Positions 52,750-62,288 of a DNA stretch of 64,000 bases are shown here, in pieces. The translations under genes and the position numbers were made by a program. The first letter of the stretch is position 1; each line of letters opens with the position of its first letter. The DNA comes from Desulfuromonadaceae bacterium. GTDB taxonomy: Bacteria; Desulfobacterota; Desulfuromonadia; Geobacterales; Pseudopelobacteraceae. The stretch is from the NCBI GenBank assembly GCA_028712075.1, contig JAQTQX010000010.1:1-64000 (forward strand). The letters run 5' to 3'. Below the pieces are notes generated by a model. That model was not told the origin of the DNA, did not search any database, and worked only from the letters and a program-made list of their open reading frames with translations.

Positions 52750-53771
52750 GGCAATACTCCCTGTGGCAGTTGCATAGTCACGCAGTGCAGAGAACCATGC
52801 TGGTCAAGTAGCGGCAGGCAGTTTATTCCGATTATTTCCCGCCCAGGAAATGCCTGGGAAATATGCTCCAGAGCGGTCTGGTCATTTTCATGATCGTCAT
52901 AGGTCGGCACCAGCACTGCACCGTTGATAATCAGGAAATTGGCATACGTTGCCGGCAGCCGATGAGCCTGTTCATCAAAACGCGCTTTCGGCCAGGGAAG
53001 CGGTAGCAGACGATACGGGGAACCGTCCGGGGCGGTGAACTCTTCAAGCTCACGTTTCATCTCCATCAGTTCTGCGAAATGTTCGTCAACCGGGTTGTTG
53101 CAAGCCTGATACACAATTGTATTGTCAGGGCAGATGCGAGCCAGCGTATCAACATGCGAATCAGTATCATCACCGGCAAGATAGCCATGATTAAGCCACA
53201 AAACCCGCTGCGTTCCCAGGAGTGACGTAAGCGCCTGTTCAATTTCACTTTTGTCCAATTGCGGGTTTCGATTCGGTGAAAGCAGGCATTCAGCAGTGGT
53301 CAGGATTGTCCCAAGGCCATCACTTTCGATACTGCCGCCTTCCAGAATAAATCCAACGGTATTCAGTTTGGGTTGAAACATTCCCTGTTGTTTGAGTTGT
53401 TTCGACACCAGATTGTCATAATTGGCCGGATATTTGAGTCCCCAGCCGTTAAAACCGAAATCGAGCATGACCGGGCTATTGTTAAATTGTACGGTAACAG
53501 GGCCGTAATCTCGGGTCCAGGTATCATTATACGAGGCGACGCATACTGTAATATTCTTCATGTCAGCGCCGGCCTTATGCAGATATTCGACAACAGATTC
53601 TGCGTCAACAGCAACAAGCAAAACACGTTCAAAGCGGCTAACAGCGCAAATAATATCGGCATACACTGATCGGGCATCGTCCAAAAGATAATTCCAATCG
53701 GTTCCTTCATGCGGCCAGGCCATCATCACGCCATCCTGGATTTCCCACTCAGCGGGCAAGCGTAGTTTCAC
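52746..53771 (-). CDS. aguA: Agmatine deiminase
   Basis: A 341-residue guanidino-group hydrolase of the PAD family that converts agmatine to N-carbamoylputrescine. Typical blocks are MAWPHEGTDWNYLLDD, TRDYGPVTV, the FILEGGSIESDGLGT substrate loop, NHGYLAGDDTDSHVDTLAR, and the C-terminal nucleophile Cys330 in GSLHCVTMQ. Together with aguB it makes putrescine from agmatine; arginine decarboxylase is not in the window. Confidence 0.93.
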   Translation of the reverse strand: MKLRLPAEWEIQDGVMMAWPHEGTDWNYLLDDARSVYADIICAVSRFERVLLVAVDAESVVEYLHKAGADMKNITVCVASYNDTWTRDYGPVTVQFNNSPVMLDFGFNGWGLKYPANYDNLVSKQLKQQGMFQPKLNTVGFILEGGSIESDGLGTILTTAECLLSPNRNPQLDKSEIEQALTSLLGTQRVLWLNHGYLAGDDTDSHVDTLARICPDNTIVYQACNNPVDEHFAELMEMKRELEEFTAPDGSPYRLLPLPWPKARFDEQAHRLPATYANFLIINGAVLVPTYDDHENDQTALEHISQAFPGREIIGINCLPLLDQHGSLHCVTMQLPQGVLP

Positions 53772-53897
53772 GATATCAACTCCAATCTAGATTATTTAAT
53801 GCATATATAGACCAGATACCACAACCCATGCAAGCCAGCTTTTTTGATAACACTTCTGGAATGGCTAAGAATTTTGTTATCAGTAATCCATACCCCC

Positions 53898-53943
53898 AAG
53901 ATATATTATGTACAGATGCATTGTACTTGACATAATATATCTT
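53898..53943. promoter_or_regulatory. 14-bp perfect inverted repeat between aguA and infA
   Basis: AAGATATATTATGT (53898-53911) and ACATAATATATCTT (53930-53943) are exact inverted copies, with a smaller GTACA / TGTAC pair nested inside the 18-base loop. It stands in the 277-base gap between divergent aguA and infA. It could be an operator or a folded RNA leader. AT-richness argues against a transcription terminator. Confidence 0.6.
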
Positions 53944-54048
53944 ATGGGCGATTATTTAGTGGATTTACAATTAGCTTGCATTTTCAATGCTCTATCAGTA
54001 ATGTACGACCGTCAAGAAAAACGCATAATATTGAGGGGTCGAGCAAGA

Positions 54049-54267
54049 ATGAGTAAAGAAGAAGCGATTGAAGTTGAAGGTACTGTTATAGAGCCATTGC
54101 CAAATGCCATGTTCAGGGTTAAGCTTGAGAATGAGCATGTCGTTCTTGCCCATATATCCGGCAAGATGCGTAAGTATTTTATTAAAATCCTTCCTGGCGA
54201 TAAGGTAACTGTTGAGCTGTCACCTTATGATCTCAGCCGGGGTCGTATTACTTACCGCGCAAAGTAA
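54049..54267 (+). CDS. infA: Translation initiation factor IF-1
   Basis: A 72-residue S1-type OB-fold protein that blocks the ribosomal A site during initiation. The family sequence is very well kept: [59 protein letters not shown] is about ten bases before the chosen ATG, and the family start fits there; the longer upstream reading is noise. It is about 85 bases from efp. Confidence 0.97.
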   Translation: MSKEEAIEVEGTVIEPLPNAMFRVKLENEHVVLAHISGKMRKYFIKILPGDKVTVELSPYDLSRGRITYRAK

Positions 54268-54351
54268 GCGGCATAATTTCTGCTTGATATGTACAGGCCC
54301 GTCCATTCTGGAGGGCTTGTGTTGTTTCAAAATACACCGTGTGAGGATTAC

Positions 54352-54915
54352 ATGTATACTGTTGCAGATTTGAAAAAAGGTTTGAAAATCACCCTTGATG
54401 GTGATCCGTATCTGGTGGTGGCGTTCGATTTCGTCAAGCCGGGAAAAGGCCAGGCACTGTACCGCACCAAGATGCGCAACATGATTAATGGCACGTTGCT
54501 TGACCGCACCTATCGTTCAGGGGAAACCTTTGAACCAGCTAGCCTTGAAGAGCGTCAGATGGAGTATCTTTACAAGGAGGGTAACCATTATACTTTTATG
54601 GACCAACAGACATACGAGCAGGTCGTTATGGAAGAGGAAACTCTCGGTGATGCCAAAAACTATCTACTGGAGAACCTGAAAGCCGATGTCATGCTTTTTG
54701 GTGAAAAAGCAATCGGGATTTCCCTGCCAAATTTTGTCAACCTGCGTGTTACCGAAACTGAACAGTGGGCAAAAGGCGATACCAGCGGCAACGATTCAAA
54801 ACCTGCAACAGTAGAGACCGGTTACGTCCTGCGCGTTCCCCCGTTTATTGAAGAAGGTGAATTAATCGTTATCGACACCCGCACCGGCGAGTACTCAACC
54901 CGTGTCAAAGGATAA
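54352..54915 (+). CDS. efp: Elongation factor P
   Basis: A 187-residue EF-P that helps ribosomes over proline runs. The three beta-barrel domains are evident. The modifiable lysine tip reads KPGKGQA, with the Lys expected to receive a beta-lysyl group from EpmA and EpmB, both coded next to it. GAGG precedes the ATG at 54352. Confidence 0.96.
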   Translation: MYTVADLKKGLKITLDGDPYLVVAFDFVKPGKGQALYRTKMRNMINGTLLDRTYRSGETFEPASLEERQMEYLYKEGNHYTFMDQQTYEQVVMEEETLGDAKNYLLENLKADVMLFGEKAIGISLPNFVNLRVTETEQWAKGDTSGNDSKPATVETGYVLRVPPFIEEGELIVIDTRTGEYSTRVKG

Positions 54916-54918
54916 ACC

Positions 54919-55827
54919 ATGAAAATGGACGCCTTGTGGTTACGGGCGCGTGTAATCAAAGCGATACGGGATTTTTTTTGGCAGCGGGGGTTTCTTGAAG
55001 TGGAAACCCCCCTTCTTATTCCTGCCAATGCCCCTGAAGAGCACATCAACCCAATTTTTGCCCTCCCCTCCCGACAGCTCCAGACCTCACCGGAAATCTG
55101 CATGAAGAGGCTCCTCTGTGGCGGTCACCACAAGCTGTTCCAGATTTCACACTGCTGGCGTGCCGAAGAACGGGGCAGCAGACATCTTTCTGAATTCACC
55201 ATGCTTGAATGGTACCGAGTTGATTTTGATTATCAGAACCTGATGAACGATTGCAAAGATCTGCTTCAGCATGTTTCTGCAATCTGCCTGCCTGACCGTC
55301 GTAGTTACCGGCATAATGGGCTTCACGTTGATCCATTTCTGCCTTGGCAGCATATCACTGTGCAGGAGGCCTTTTTACGTTTTGGGCAGGTTGATGTATT
55401 GGATTGCCTGAGAAAGGGCTGCTACGAGGAAATTTTGACGGGGGTTGTCGAACCGGCTCTGGCGCGTTTTGACTCACCGGTAATTATGAAGGACTATCCC
55501 GTGGAACTGGCCGCACTGGCCCGTACGAAACCGGATGACCCGGAACTGGCGGAACGGTTTGAACTGTATGTCGGCGGTCTTGAACTGGCCAATGGTTTCA
55601 GTGAACTGACTGACCCGATAGAGCAGCGTCATCGCTTTGAAGAGGCTAATACGGCACGCAGAGGAGCCTTTCAGTCAGAACTGCCACTGCCGGAGCGTTT
55701 CCTTGAAGGACTTGCGACGATGCCGCCGTCAGCCGGGATTGCTCTGGGAGTTGATCGACTGGTCATGCTGACCGCCGGAGCGGACTGTATTGATGAAGTC
55801 GTCGCGTTTACTCCGGAGGAGTTGTAA
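54919..55827 (+). CDS. epmA: EF-P lysyltransferase EpmA (GenX/PoxA)
   Basis: A 302-residue class II lysyl-tRNA synthetase paralogue without the tRNA-binding OB domain. Class II motifs: RGFLEVETPLLIP (motif 1), SHCWRAEERGSRHLSEFTMLEWYR (motif 2), GIALGVDRLVML (motif 3). It attaches (R)-beta-lysine to EF-P. It starts three bases after efp and its 3' end overlaps the convergent epmB by 20 bases. Confidence 0.95.
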   Translation: MKMDALWLRARVIKAIRDFFWQRGFLEVETPLLIPANAPEEHINPIFALPSRQLQTSPEICMKRLLCGGHHKLFQISHCWRAEERGSRHLSEFTMLEWYRVDFDYQNLMNDCKDLLQHVSAICLPDRRSYRHNGLHVDPFLPWQHITVQEAFLRFGQVDVLDCLRKGCYEEILTGVVEPALARFDSPVIMKDYPVELAALARTKPDDPELAERFELYVGGLELANGFSELTDPIEQRHRFEEANTARRGAFQSELPLPERFLEGLATMPPSAGIALGVDRLVMLTAGADCIDEVVAFTPEEL

Positions 55828-56848
55828 TATCCTGATACTGCACTACCTCACCGGTATATGTTCGCAGTGTCAACATTGTTCCGTCAATTTTCACATCATC
55901 CGGAAGGATCGCCACCTTCCCCTTCCCTCCCGGCAGATCAATGACATAGTGCGGCACCGCCAATCCAGAAACATGTCCACGCAAACCGCGCATGATCTCG
56001 ATGCCTGTCCGGACAGAGGTCCTGAAGTGGGCAGTTCCCTGAACAAGATCCATCTGGTGCAGATAATACGGCTTGACCCGTATGGCGAGCAGTCCGGTCA
56101 TCAACTCCCGCATGGTCTCCACTGTATCATTGACACCCTTGAGCAGCACGGTCTGGTTGCCGAGCGGTATTCCGGCATCCGAAAGTAATGAGCAGGCAGC
56201 GCGTGATGCGGCGGTGATTTCATCAGGATGATTGAAATGGGTATTGATGTAGAGAGGATGAAGTTGTTTCAGCAGCGAGCAGAGTTCAATGGTTATCCTG
56301 CCGGGGAGCGTAACCGGCACCCTGGTTCCGATACGAATAAGCGCAACATGGGGAATAGCCCGCACGCCACTCAGTATCCGTACTAATGATTCGTCGTCAA
56401 GCATGAGCGGATCACCACCGGACAAAATAACATCCTTTATTTGCGGATGTGCGGCAATATAGGCAAGAGCACTCTCCAGCTCATGTTTTTTCATCGGAGC
56501 GTCGCCGCTGCCCACATGACGTTTGCGCATGCAGAAGCGGCAGTAAACCGGGCAGCGATTTGATACCAGCAATATCACCCGATCAGGGTACCGGTGAATG
56601 AGGCCCGGCACCGGACTTAGGGCGAGCTCCGCCAAAGGGTCAGGTGCTTGGATAAGATCTCCCAGCTCGCGGACATCAGGCATGCACTGCTTCCATATTG
56701 CATCACCCGGTCGCTTGATAAGACCGGCATAATAGTCGGACAACCGGACCGGATAGCGTGCTGAAACCAGCGACGCAACACTGCAAATTAATTCTGGAAT
56801 AGCACTGTTATTACAGTATGTTGAATTGTCATTTATAATGTAGCGCAT
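55808..56848 (-). CDS. epmB: EF-P (R)-beta-lysine aminomutase EpmB / KamA family
   Basis: A 346-residue radical SAM, PLP-dependent lysine 2,3-aminomutase. The CxxxCxxC cluster is in CPVYCRFCMRKRH, the SAM-binding motif is SGGDPL, and the PLP lysine is in the final block (PGGKGKVAI). EpmB makes the beta-lysine used by EpmA. The start at 56848 is preferred because upstream codons are not family-like. It is convergent with epmA, in contrast to the separate loci of Escherichia coli. Confidence 0.93.
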   Translation of the reverse strand: MRYIINDNSTYCNNSAIPELICSVASLVSARYPVRLSDYYAGLIKRPGDAIWKQCMPDVRELGDLIQAPDPLAELALSPVPGLIHRYPDRVILLVSNRCPVYCRFCMRKRHVGSGDAPMKKHELESALAYIAAHPQIKDVILSGGDPLMLDDESLVRILSGVRAIPHVALIRIGTRVPVTLPGRITIELCSLLKQLHPLYINTHFNHPDEITAASRAACSLLSDAGIPLGNQTVLLKGVNDTVETMRELMTGLLAIRVKPYYLHQMDLVQGTAHFRTSVRTGIEIMRGLRGHVSGLAVPHYVIDLPGGKGKVAILPDDVKIDGTMLTLRTYTGEVVQYQDITTPPE

Positions 56849-56985
56849 TAATAGGTTCCGGCACCGGCAATCTGTTGATTTTCCTTGAAAATAGTCAGCT
56901 TTTGTGAAATACACAACAGCAAAATTACCCACGTCCGGTTCCGCTGCTCAATCGTACGCAACCTGTCTTCAAACGGGCCCCTGTC

Positions 56986-57924
56986 ATGTACACAAAATAC
57001 TTTGGATTTATCGAAAAACCATTCACGCTTACTCCTAATCCCCGCTTCATTTTCCTCAGTAAACATCACAAGGAAGCTTTTGCCCATTTACTGTATGGCA
57101 TAAATAATCATTACGGCTTTATCGAACTGGTCGGTGAGGTGGGAACGGGTAAAACAACCGTTCTGCGAACACTGTTGAGCCAGTTAAATGAAGACAATTA
57201 CCGGTCTGCATTAATATTTAATCCGTGCCTGACCGGTGTTGAGCTGCTGCGCAAGATCAACCATGAATTTGGGCTTAACGCTGAAAATGAATGCGCCAAT
57301 GAACTGCTTGACGAACTTAACCGGTTTTTACTGAAAGAAAATGCTCGTGGTATTACGGTCGTTCTTGTTATTGATGAGGCACAAAATCTCACTCCAAGCG
57401 TCCTGGAACGATTGCGGCTTATTTCAAATCTGGAAACAGAAGATGACAAGCTCATTCAGATTGTCCTGGCCGGACAACCGGAACTGTCGGCACTGCTGGC
57501 ATTGCCGGAATTACGGCAGTTGAATCAGCGGATCGCGGTTCGATACCGGCTTAAATCATTGAATATTGGTGAAACTAGGGCGTACATACGGCACCGGATG
57601 GTGGTTGCCGGTGAAACCGGCGGCGTTATGTTCAGTGGTGCGGCAATCCGGTTAGTTCATCTCTTTTCAGGCGGTTTACCCCGTTTGATAAATAATATGT
57701 GCGACAGAGCACTATTAGTCGGATATGGCAACGAACAGAGACGTATTGGCGCCGGAATGGTTTTTCGGGCCTTGCGAGAAATAGTCAACGAACGCAAGGG
57801 AAGAAAATTCGTGTGGCTTGTCGCATCGGTAATTACTCTGTTTCTGCTCTGCACGTGTTTTATTATGGCATCATATAGCACCGGTACGAGCAAAACTGAT
57901 GCGGCCACCAGGAGCACAAAATGA
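56986..57924 (+). CDS. ExeA-type secretion ATPase
   Basis: A 312-residue AAA+ protein of the ExeA/GspA group, related to the type II secretion assembly ATPases. Family marks are YFGFIEKPFTLTPNPRF, Walker A GEVGTGKTT, Walker B VLVIDEAQNLTP, and the sensor stretch GLPRLINNMCDRALL. A transmembrane helix follows at about 280-300. It overlaps the next gene in ATGA. With the GspB-like partner it would help insert the secretin into the peptidoglycan layer. Confidence 0.9.
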   Translation: MYTKYFGFIEKPFTLTPNPRFIFLSKHHKEAFAHLLYGINNHYGFIELVGEVGTGKTTVLRTLLSQLNEDNYRSALIFNPCLTGVELLRKINHEFGLNAENECANELLDELNRFLLKENARGITVVLVIDEAQNLTPSVLERLRLISNLETEDDKLIQIVLAGQPELSALLALPELRQLNQRIAVRYRLKSLNIGETRAYIRHRMVVAGETGGVMFSGAAIRLVHLFSGGLPRLINNMCDRALLVGYGNEQRRIGAGMVFRALREIVNERKGRKFVWLVASVITLFLLCTCFIMASYSTGTSKTDAATRSTK

Positions 57925-58589
57925 GTTCCATTTTGAAGGCCCTTAAAAGAGTGGAGCATGAAAAAACGGAGCGTTCTCCAGAGGCTCTGAACATTAACGC
58001 AGACATTCTCAGGGTGACTGACTCTCCTCGCAACATATCAGTACGGTCAGTAGCGCTGCTGCTTGTGCTGTTTTTTGGTGGCGGAGCTGCAGTAGCGGTT
58101 TTTTTCCTGAAAGATGAGCCAAAAACGCTGCAATCAGCCGTGCGGCAACCGGCAACGGTAGAAAAATCAAACCCGGCCTCTCCCCCTCCGGTCATCAACT
58201 ACGAAAAGACACCGGCAGAGATAGTTATTGTCCCGGCAGGTTCATCCCCCTCCCCCAAAAAAATCGTTAGACAAAAGGTGAACACTGCCGCAAGAAGCAA
58301 TGTGCCAGCAGACGACAGTGTCAAAAATGCAGAGCCTCTACCACCGAAACAATCGAGCCATGTTGAAAAGGCGCCCATTCCCGAACTTCCCTCGGTACCG
58401 GTACTCAGAGTGAACGGCATCGCCTTCCAGAATAACAGCGCCGACAGTATGGCCATAGTCAACGGTATACCGGTTGCGACTGGTTCAGTAATTGAAGGCG
58501 TTACGGTGGATGAACTAAAAAAGGACCGGGTTGTTTTCCAACGTGACGGGGAGAAGTTTGAAATACGCATGGGACAGTCAAACGAATGA
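57921..58589 (+). CDS. GspB-like type II secretion protein
   Basis: A 222-residue protein with an N-terminal cytoplasmic part (MSSILKALKRVEHEKTERS, the typical start of the family), a single helix at about 41-58, a Pro-rich periplasmic linker and a C-terminal GspB domain (LRVNGIAFQNNSADSMAIVNGIPV, then VTVDELKKDRVVFQ). Works with the ExeA-like ATPase encoded just before it. Confidence 0.85.
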   Translation: MSSILKALKRVEHEKTERSPEALNINADILRVTDSPRNISVRSVALLLVLFFGGGAAVAVFFLKDEPKTLQSAVRQPATVEKSNPASPPPVINYEKTPAEIVIVPAGSSPSPKKIVRQKVNTAARSNVPADDSVKNAEPLPPKQSSHVEKAPIPELPSVPVLRVNGIAFQNNSADSMAIVNGIPVATGSVIEGVTVDELKKDRVVFQRDGEKFEIRMGQSNE

Positions 58590-58603
58590 ATAAAGGGTGT
58601 ACA

Positions 58604-59203
58604 TCAGCGGGCGATTACTTTGATAAAGCGGAACAGGTAGTCAACACCGGACCAGACGGTCAGAACGGTAGCAATCCAGAGATAAAACATCCCTACGTTA
58701 TGCATGTTTACTGTCAGCAGTGAATGCGAAATGCCGAAAAACCAGTTATAATCGTAATGCAGTACAAGTCCGAGAATGGCGACAATTTGAAATATTGTCT
58801 TGTATTTGCCGAGATCACTTGCTTGGATGACTATCCCTTCGCTTGAAGCAATCCCACGCAGACCGGTTATGATAATCTCTCGCCCCAGAATAACAAGCAC
58901 CATCCAGGCGGGCACCCTGTTGAACGGGAGAATCATGATCAGGGCAGCCATAACTATCAGCTTGTCGGCAATTGGATCCAGAAACTTACCGAAAATGGTA
59001 ACAATTCCCATTCTTCGGGCAAGATACCCATCCAGCCAGTCCGTTATTGATGCAACCGCAAAGAGAGCAGCCGCCCAGAAACCTGCGGAACGGCTCGGCG
59101 ACATCAAAAGAGCTGCGAGAAGTGGAATCGCAGCTATCCGTAGCATGGTAAGGATATTAGGCAAATTGAGAATCTGGACCGATTGACCGGCTGTCACAGT
59201 CAT
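58604..59203 (-). CDS. pgsA: CDP-diacylglycerol--glycerol-3-phosphate 3-phosphatidyltransferase
   Basis: A 199-residue membrane enzyme of phosphatidylglycerol synthesis. The CDP-alcohol phosphotransferase signature D-x2-D-G-x2-A-R-x8-G-x3-D-x3-D is clear in SITDWLDGYLARRMGIVTIFGKFLDPIADK, and several helices surround it. It is converging on the GspB-like gene and starts two bases after the transglycosylase. Confidence 0.92.
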   Translation of the reverse strand: MTVTAGQSVQILNLPNILTMLRIAAIPLLAALLMSPSRSAGFWAAALFAVASITDWLDGYLARRMGIVTIFGKFLDPIADKLIVMAALIMILPFNRVPAWMVLVILGREIIITGLRGIASSEGIVIQASDLGKYKTIFQIVAILGLVLHYDYNWFFGISHSLLTVNMHNVGMFYLWIATVLTVWSGVDYLFRFIKVIAR

Positions 59204-59205
59204 GA

Positions 59206-59838
59206 CTAAATACCCCCCTCCTGATAGCTCTTCATGTAGGAAAGGACACGGTTTACGTAGGTTTTTGTTTCATTATAGGGAGGAATTCCTCCATATTTGG
59301 CAACTTTATTGAGGCCGGCATTATAAGCCGCTACAGCCAGCGGAACATCCCCCCGAAAGGTATCAAGCAGAAAACGAAGGTATTTAACCCCCCCTTCAAC
59401 GTTGTCTTTCGGGTTGAAACGATCAGCAACATTCAGAGATTTTGCTGTTGCAGGCATCAATTGCATCAATCCGCAGGCTCCTTTACTGGAAACTGCATCA
59501 GGCCGGTAGCCTGATTCAGCGTGTATGACCGCCTTCACCAGACTTGGATTGACGCCATATTTATCAGAACAGGTCTTAATCAGCTGCTCATACACTGCAG
59601 GGTTGACTGATGCAGCATATTTTAGCTTTGTTCGTAGTTCTTTGTCTTTTTTCAGGTCACGCAAGAATATTTTAAAACGCTTGTCGGTTGGCGCATCGGT
59701 AAAATGGACAATACCTTCTTCATCTTCATACCGGTAAATATCTGCATTCACCAATCCCGGCACAAGAACGGCATACAAAATTGCTGTCCAAAGACAGTTT
59801 CTGAAGTTGCATATAGATGGCATACGCCGCGATATCAT
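59206..59838 (-). CDS. Lytic transglycosylase with DUF4124 N-terminal domain
   Basis: A 210-residue exported enzyme. A signal peptide (residues 1-32) precedes a DUF4124 segment (IYRYEDEEGIVHFTD) and an SLT-type lysozyme domain: catalytic Glu in AVIHAESGYRPDAVSSKGACGLMQLMP, then VEGGVKYLRFLL and VAAYNAGLNKV. It cleaves peptidoglycan glycan strands. Its start may instead be the ATG at 59823. Confidence 0.9.
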   Translation of the reverse strand: MISRRMPSICNFRNCLWTAILYAVLVPGLVNADIYRYEDEEGIVHFTDAPTDKRFKIFLRDLKKDKELRTKLKYAASVNPAVYEQLIKTCSDKYGVNPSLVKAVIHAESGYRPDAVSSKGACGLMQLMPATAKSLNVADRFNPKDNVEGGVKYLRFLLDTFRGDVPLAVAAYNAGLNKVAKYGGIPPYNETKTYVNRVLSYMKSYQEGGI

Positions 59839-59969
59839 GTACTCATTAATGGCAAAACATGCGAATTTGTCAAGATAAATCCTGTTTATGCGCCTGTCAG
59901 CGCCAGTTTGAAATTGACATTTATCAGGCCTTGTTCTACAAAGATTGTCCGCTAGGAGGAGAACTTAGA

Positions 59970-61022
59970 ATGAGCATAAAACCTGCAACATATAAAGAGT
60001 CCGGAGTAGACATCGCTGCCGGAAACAGCTTTGTTAACCTGATTAAACCATTGGTAAAAGCAACGTCCCGACCTGAAGTGCTTGCAGATATTGGCGGTTT
60101 TGGCGGGCTGTTTTCGCTTAACACAACAAAATACAAGAATCCGGTACTGGTTTCCGGAACAGATGGAGTTGGCACGAAACTGAAAGTTGCATTCCAGACA
60201 GATCGCCATGACACCATCGGCATTGATCTGGTAGCTATGTGCGTCAACGACATTATAGTACAAGGGGCTGAACCGCTTTTTTTTCTTGATTATCTTGCCA
60301 CGGGGAAATTGTTGCCCGAAAAGGGTGCCGAAATTGTCAAGGGAATTGCGGAAGGGTGCAAACAGGCCGGCTGTGCACTGATAGGCGGAGAAACGGCAGA
60401 AATGCCAGGGTTCTATGCCGATGGCGAGTACGATGTTGCCGGATTTACCGTAGGAGTGGTTGACAGGGACAACATCATCGACGGCTCATGTATTTCTGTT
60501 GGCAACCGCCTGATTGGCATCGCTTCCAGCGGCCTGCACAGTAACGGTTACTCTTTGGCCCGCACATTGATTTTTGACCGGATGGGTCTTACCATCCATG
60601 ACACGTTCCCTGGTGATGACCGCATCGTTGGGGATGTCATGTTGACTCCAACCAGGATTTATGTCCGCGCAATTATGAATCTACTCAAAGACTTTACCAT
60701 CAACGGTATTGCCCATATTACCGGAGGCGGTTTACTGGAAAATGTGCCCCGTGTGCTACCCCGTGCCTGTCAGGCTCATATTTTCACTGATAAGTGGCCT
60801 AGGCCAAATCTGTTTACCGTACTGCAAAAGGCAGGAAATGTTGAACGGGATGAAATGTACCGCACGTTCAATATGGGGATTGGCATGGTGCTCGCTGTTG
60901 CTGAGAGTCAGGCCGAAGAAATCATCGATCGCCTGAAAGGCCTTGGAGAATCAGCTTGGGTCATTGGTGACATAGCAGAGTGCGGCTCCGGAGATGAACG
61001 GGTTGAATTGGTGGGTGCATAA
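59970..61022 (+). CDS. purM: Phosphoribosylformylglycinamidine cyclo-ligase
   Basis: A 350-residue enzyme closing the imidazole ring (AIR synthetase) in purine synthesis. Motifs: GGFGGLF, VSGTDGVGTKLKVAF, CVNDIIVQGAEPLFFLDY, GGETAEMPGFY and the C-terminal IAHITGGGLLENVPRV. AGGAGG lies before the ATG at 59970; the long upstream frame has no support. Followed by purN after two bases. Confidence 0.96.
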   Translation: MSIKPATYKESGVDIAAGNSFVNLIKPLVKATSRPEVLADIGGFGGLFSLNTTKYKNPVLVSGTDGVGTKLKVAFQTDRHDTIGIDLVAMCVNDIIVQGAEPLFFLDYLATGKLLPEKGAEIVKGIAEGCKQAGCALIGGETAEMPGFYADGEYDVAGFTVGVVDRDNIIDGSCISVGNRLIGIASSGLHSNGYSLARTLIFDRMGLTIHDTFPGDDRIVGDVMLTPTRIYVRAIMNLLKDFTINGIAHITGGGLLENVPRVLPRACQAHIFTDKWPRPNLFTVLQKAGNVERDEMYRTFNMGIGMVLAVAESQAEEIIDRLKGLGESAWVIGDIAECGSGDERVELVGA

Positions 61023-61024
61023 CT

Positions 61025-61645
61025 ATGAGGAAGCATGTGCCGTGCCGATTGGGTATACTGGTCTCAGGGAGCGGGACAAATTTACAGGCAATTATCGACC
61101 GGATTGAAACTGGTGAGATTCACGCTGAGGTTGCCTGCGTCATCAGTAATAAAGCGGATGCGTATGCGCTTTCCCGGGCCGCCCGACATGGAATACCGGT
61201 TGTGGTTCATGAAAATAGCAGCTTCAGTGGGCGAAGATTATATGATGCTGCAACCGTTGAAATATTGCGCAGCTACAACGTGGACCTGGTAATACTGGCC
61301 GGATTTATGAGAATCCTGACCGACGTTATGGTTGATGCCTTTCCGCATGCAATCATGAACATTCACCCCGCCCTGCTTCCATCGTTTCCGGGCCTCCACG
61401 CCCAACAGCAGGCGCTTGCCTATGGGGTTCGCTATTCAGGCTGCACCGTTCATTTTGTTGACTGCGGAACGGACACCGGACCGATTATCCTGCAGGCAGT
61501 CGTTCCGGTAGAGCAGGACGACACGGAAGAAACTCTCTCAGCAAGGATTCAGAAGGCCGAGCATCGTACCTTTGCGGAAGCTATCAAGCTTTATGTTGAA
61601 GAGAGAATACAGGTGATCGGCCGGAACGTACTGATTTCAAACTGA
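61025..61645 (+). CDS. purN: Phosphoribosylglycinamide formyltransferase
   Basis: A 206-residue formyl-THF dependent enzyme. GILVSGSGTNLQAIID at the start, LAGFMRIL, and the catalytic Asn-His-Asp set in NIHPALLPSFPGLHA and VHFVDCGTDTGPII are all there. It works in the same pathway as purM and is read from the same transcript. Confidence 0.96.
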   Translation: MRKHVPCRLGILVSGSGTNLQAIIDRIETGEIHAEVACVISNKADAYALSRAARHGIPVVVHENSSFSGRRLYDAATVEILRSYNVDLVILAGFMRILTDVMVDAFPHAIMNIHPALLPSFPGLHAQQQALAYGVRYSGCTVHFVDCGTDTGPIILQAVVPVEQDDTEETLSARIQKAEHRTFAEAIKLYVEERIQVIGRNVLISN

Positions 61646-61721
61646 AGAACGAGCATTGGTTGCGCACCCTCCCCCCTCCTGCCAAAAGAGCAACACGTTA
61701 CCGTTTTGCTGCATACATCTA

Positions 61722-62213
61722 CTATCGGAAATAAAAACGCGCACCAATGGCACCGTTGAGGCCTAAATCGGTACTTGGGGCGAGATCGAGTATCGGTACA
61801 AGTTCAACAAACAAATCAACCGGCGCTTTGGAGAACATATACGAAATACCGACCGGTATACGAACACCAAGCAACGCGTCATGATCGTTACGCCCGTTCC
61901 CGTGATCGTGGCTTTGCAGTTTCAGTCTGCCGCCAAATCCGAAATACACCGGAATACGCCCACCCAGATCGGCCGATCTCAGTAATCCGAAGTTATGGAA
62001 CAGATAATCGGCATGAAACTGGAAACTGTCATTCTCCGTAAAGGACCACGCTGCCGCAGCATCAACGGCACGGTCAGCACCAAGCCATTTCTTGACGCTG
62101 ATACCAGTCGGTTCACCAAGAATAACTCCCAGACCAAAACCATCTTCAGCTTTCACGTTCGTACCCAGAATAAACACTGAGAGCAGTGCAACACTAAAAA
62201 TCCTTATATTCAT
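61722..62213 (-). CDS. Small outer-membrane beta-barrel-like protein
   Basis: A 163-residue protein with a signal peptide (to about residue 22, VKAED) and alternating short strands ending in aromatic residues (GARFYFR at the C-terminus, a barrel-type end). Recurring blocks are LGEPTGISVKKWL, VDAAAAWSF, FHADYLFHNFGLL, PVYFGFGGRLKL and ELVPILDLAPST. These resemble a common family of hypothetical outer-membrane proteins; role unknown. Confidence 0.72.
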   Translation of the reverse strand: MNIRIFSVALLSVFILGTNVKAEDGFGLGVILGEPTGISVKKWLGADRAVDAAAAWSFTENDSFQFHADYLFHNFGLLRSADLGGRIPVYFGFGGRLKLQSHDHGNGRNDHDALLGVRIPVGISYMFSKAPVDLFVELVPILDLAPSTDLGLNGAIGARFYFR

Positions 62214-62288
62214 ACGTCATTGTTCCCCTTTGCCTCAAAGTACAGACCTCTGTTCACAGGGTGTCTGTTGTTGTAAATGCTGGTTGCA

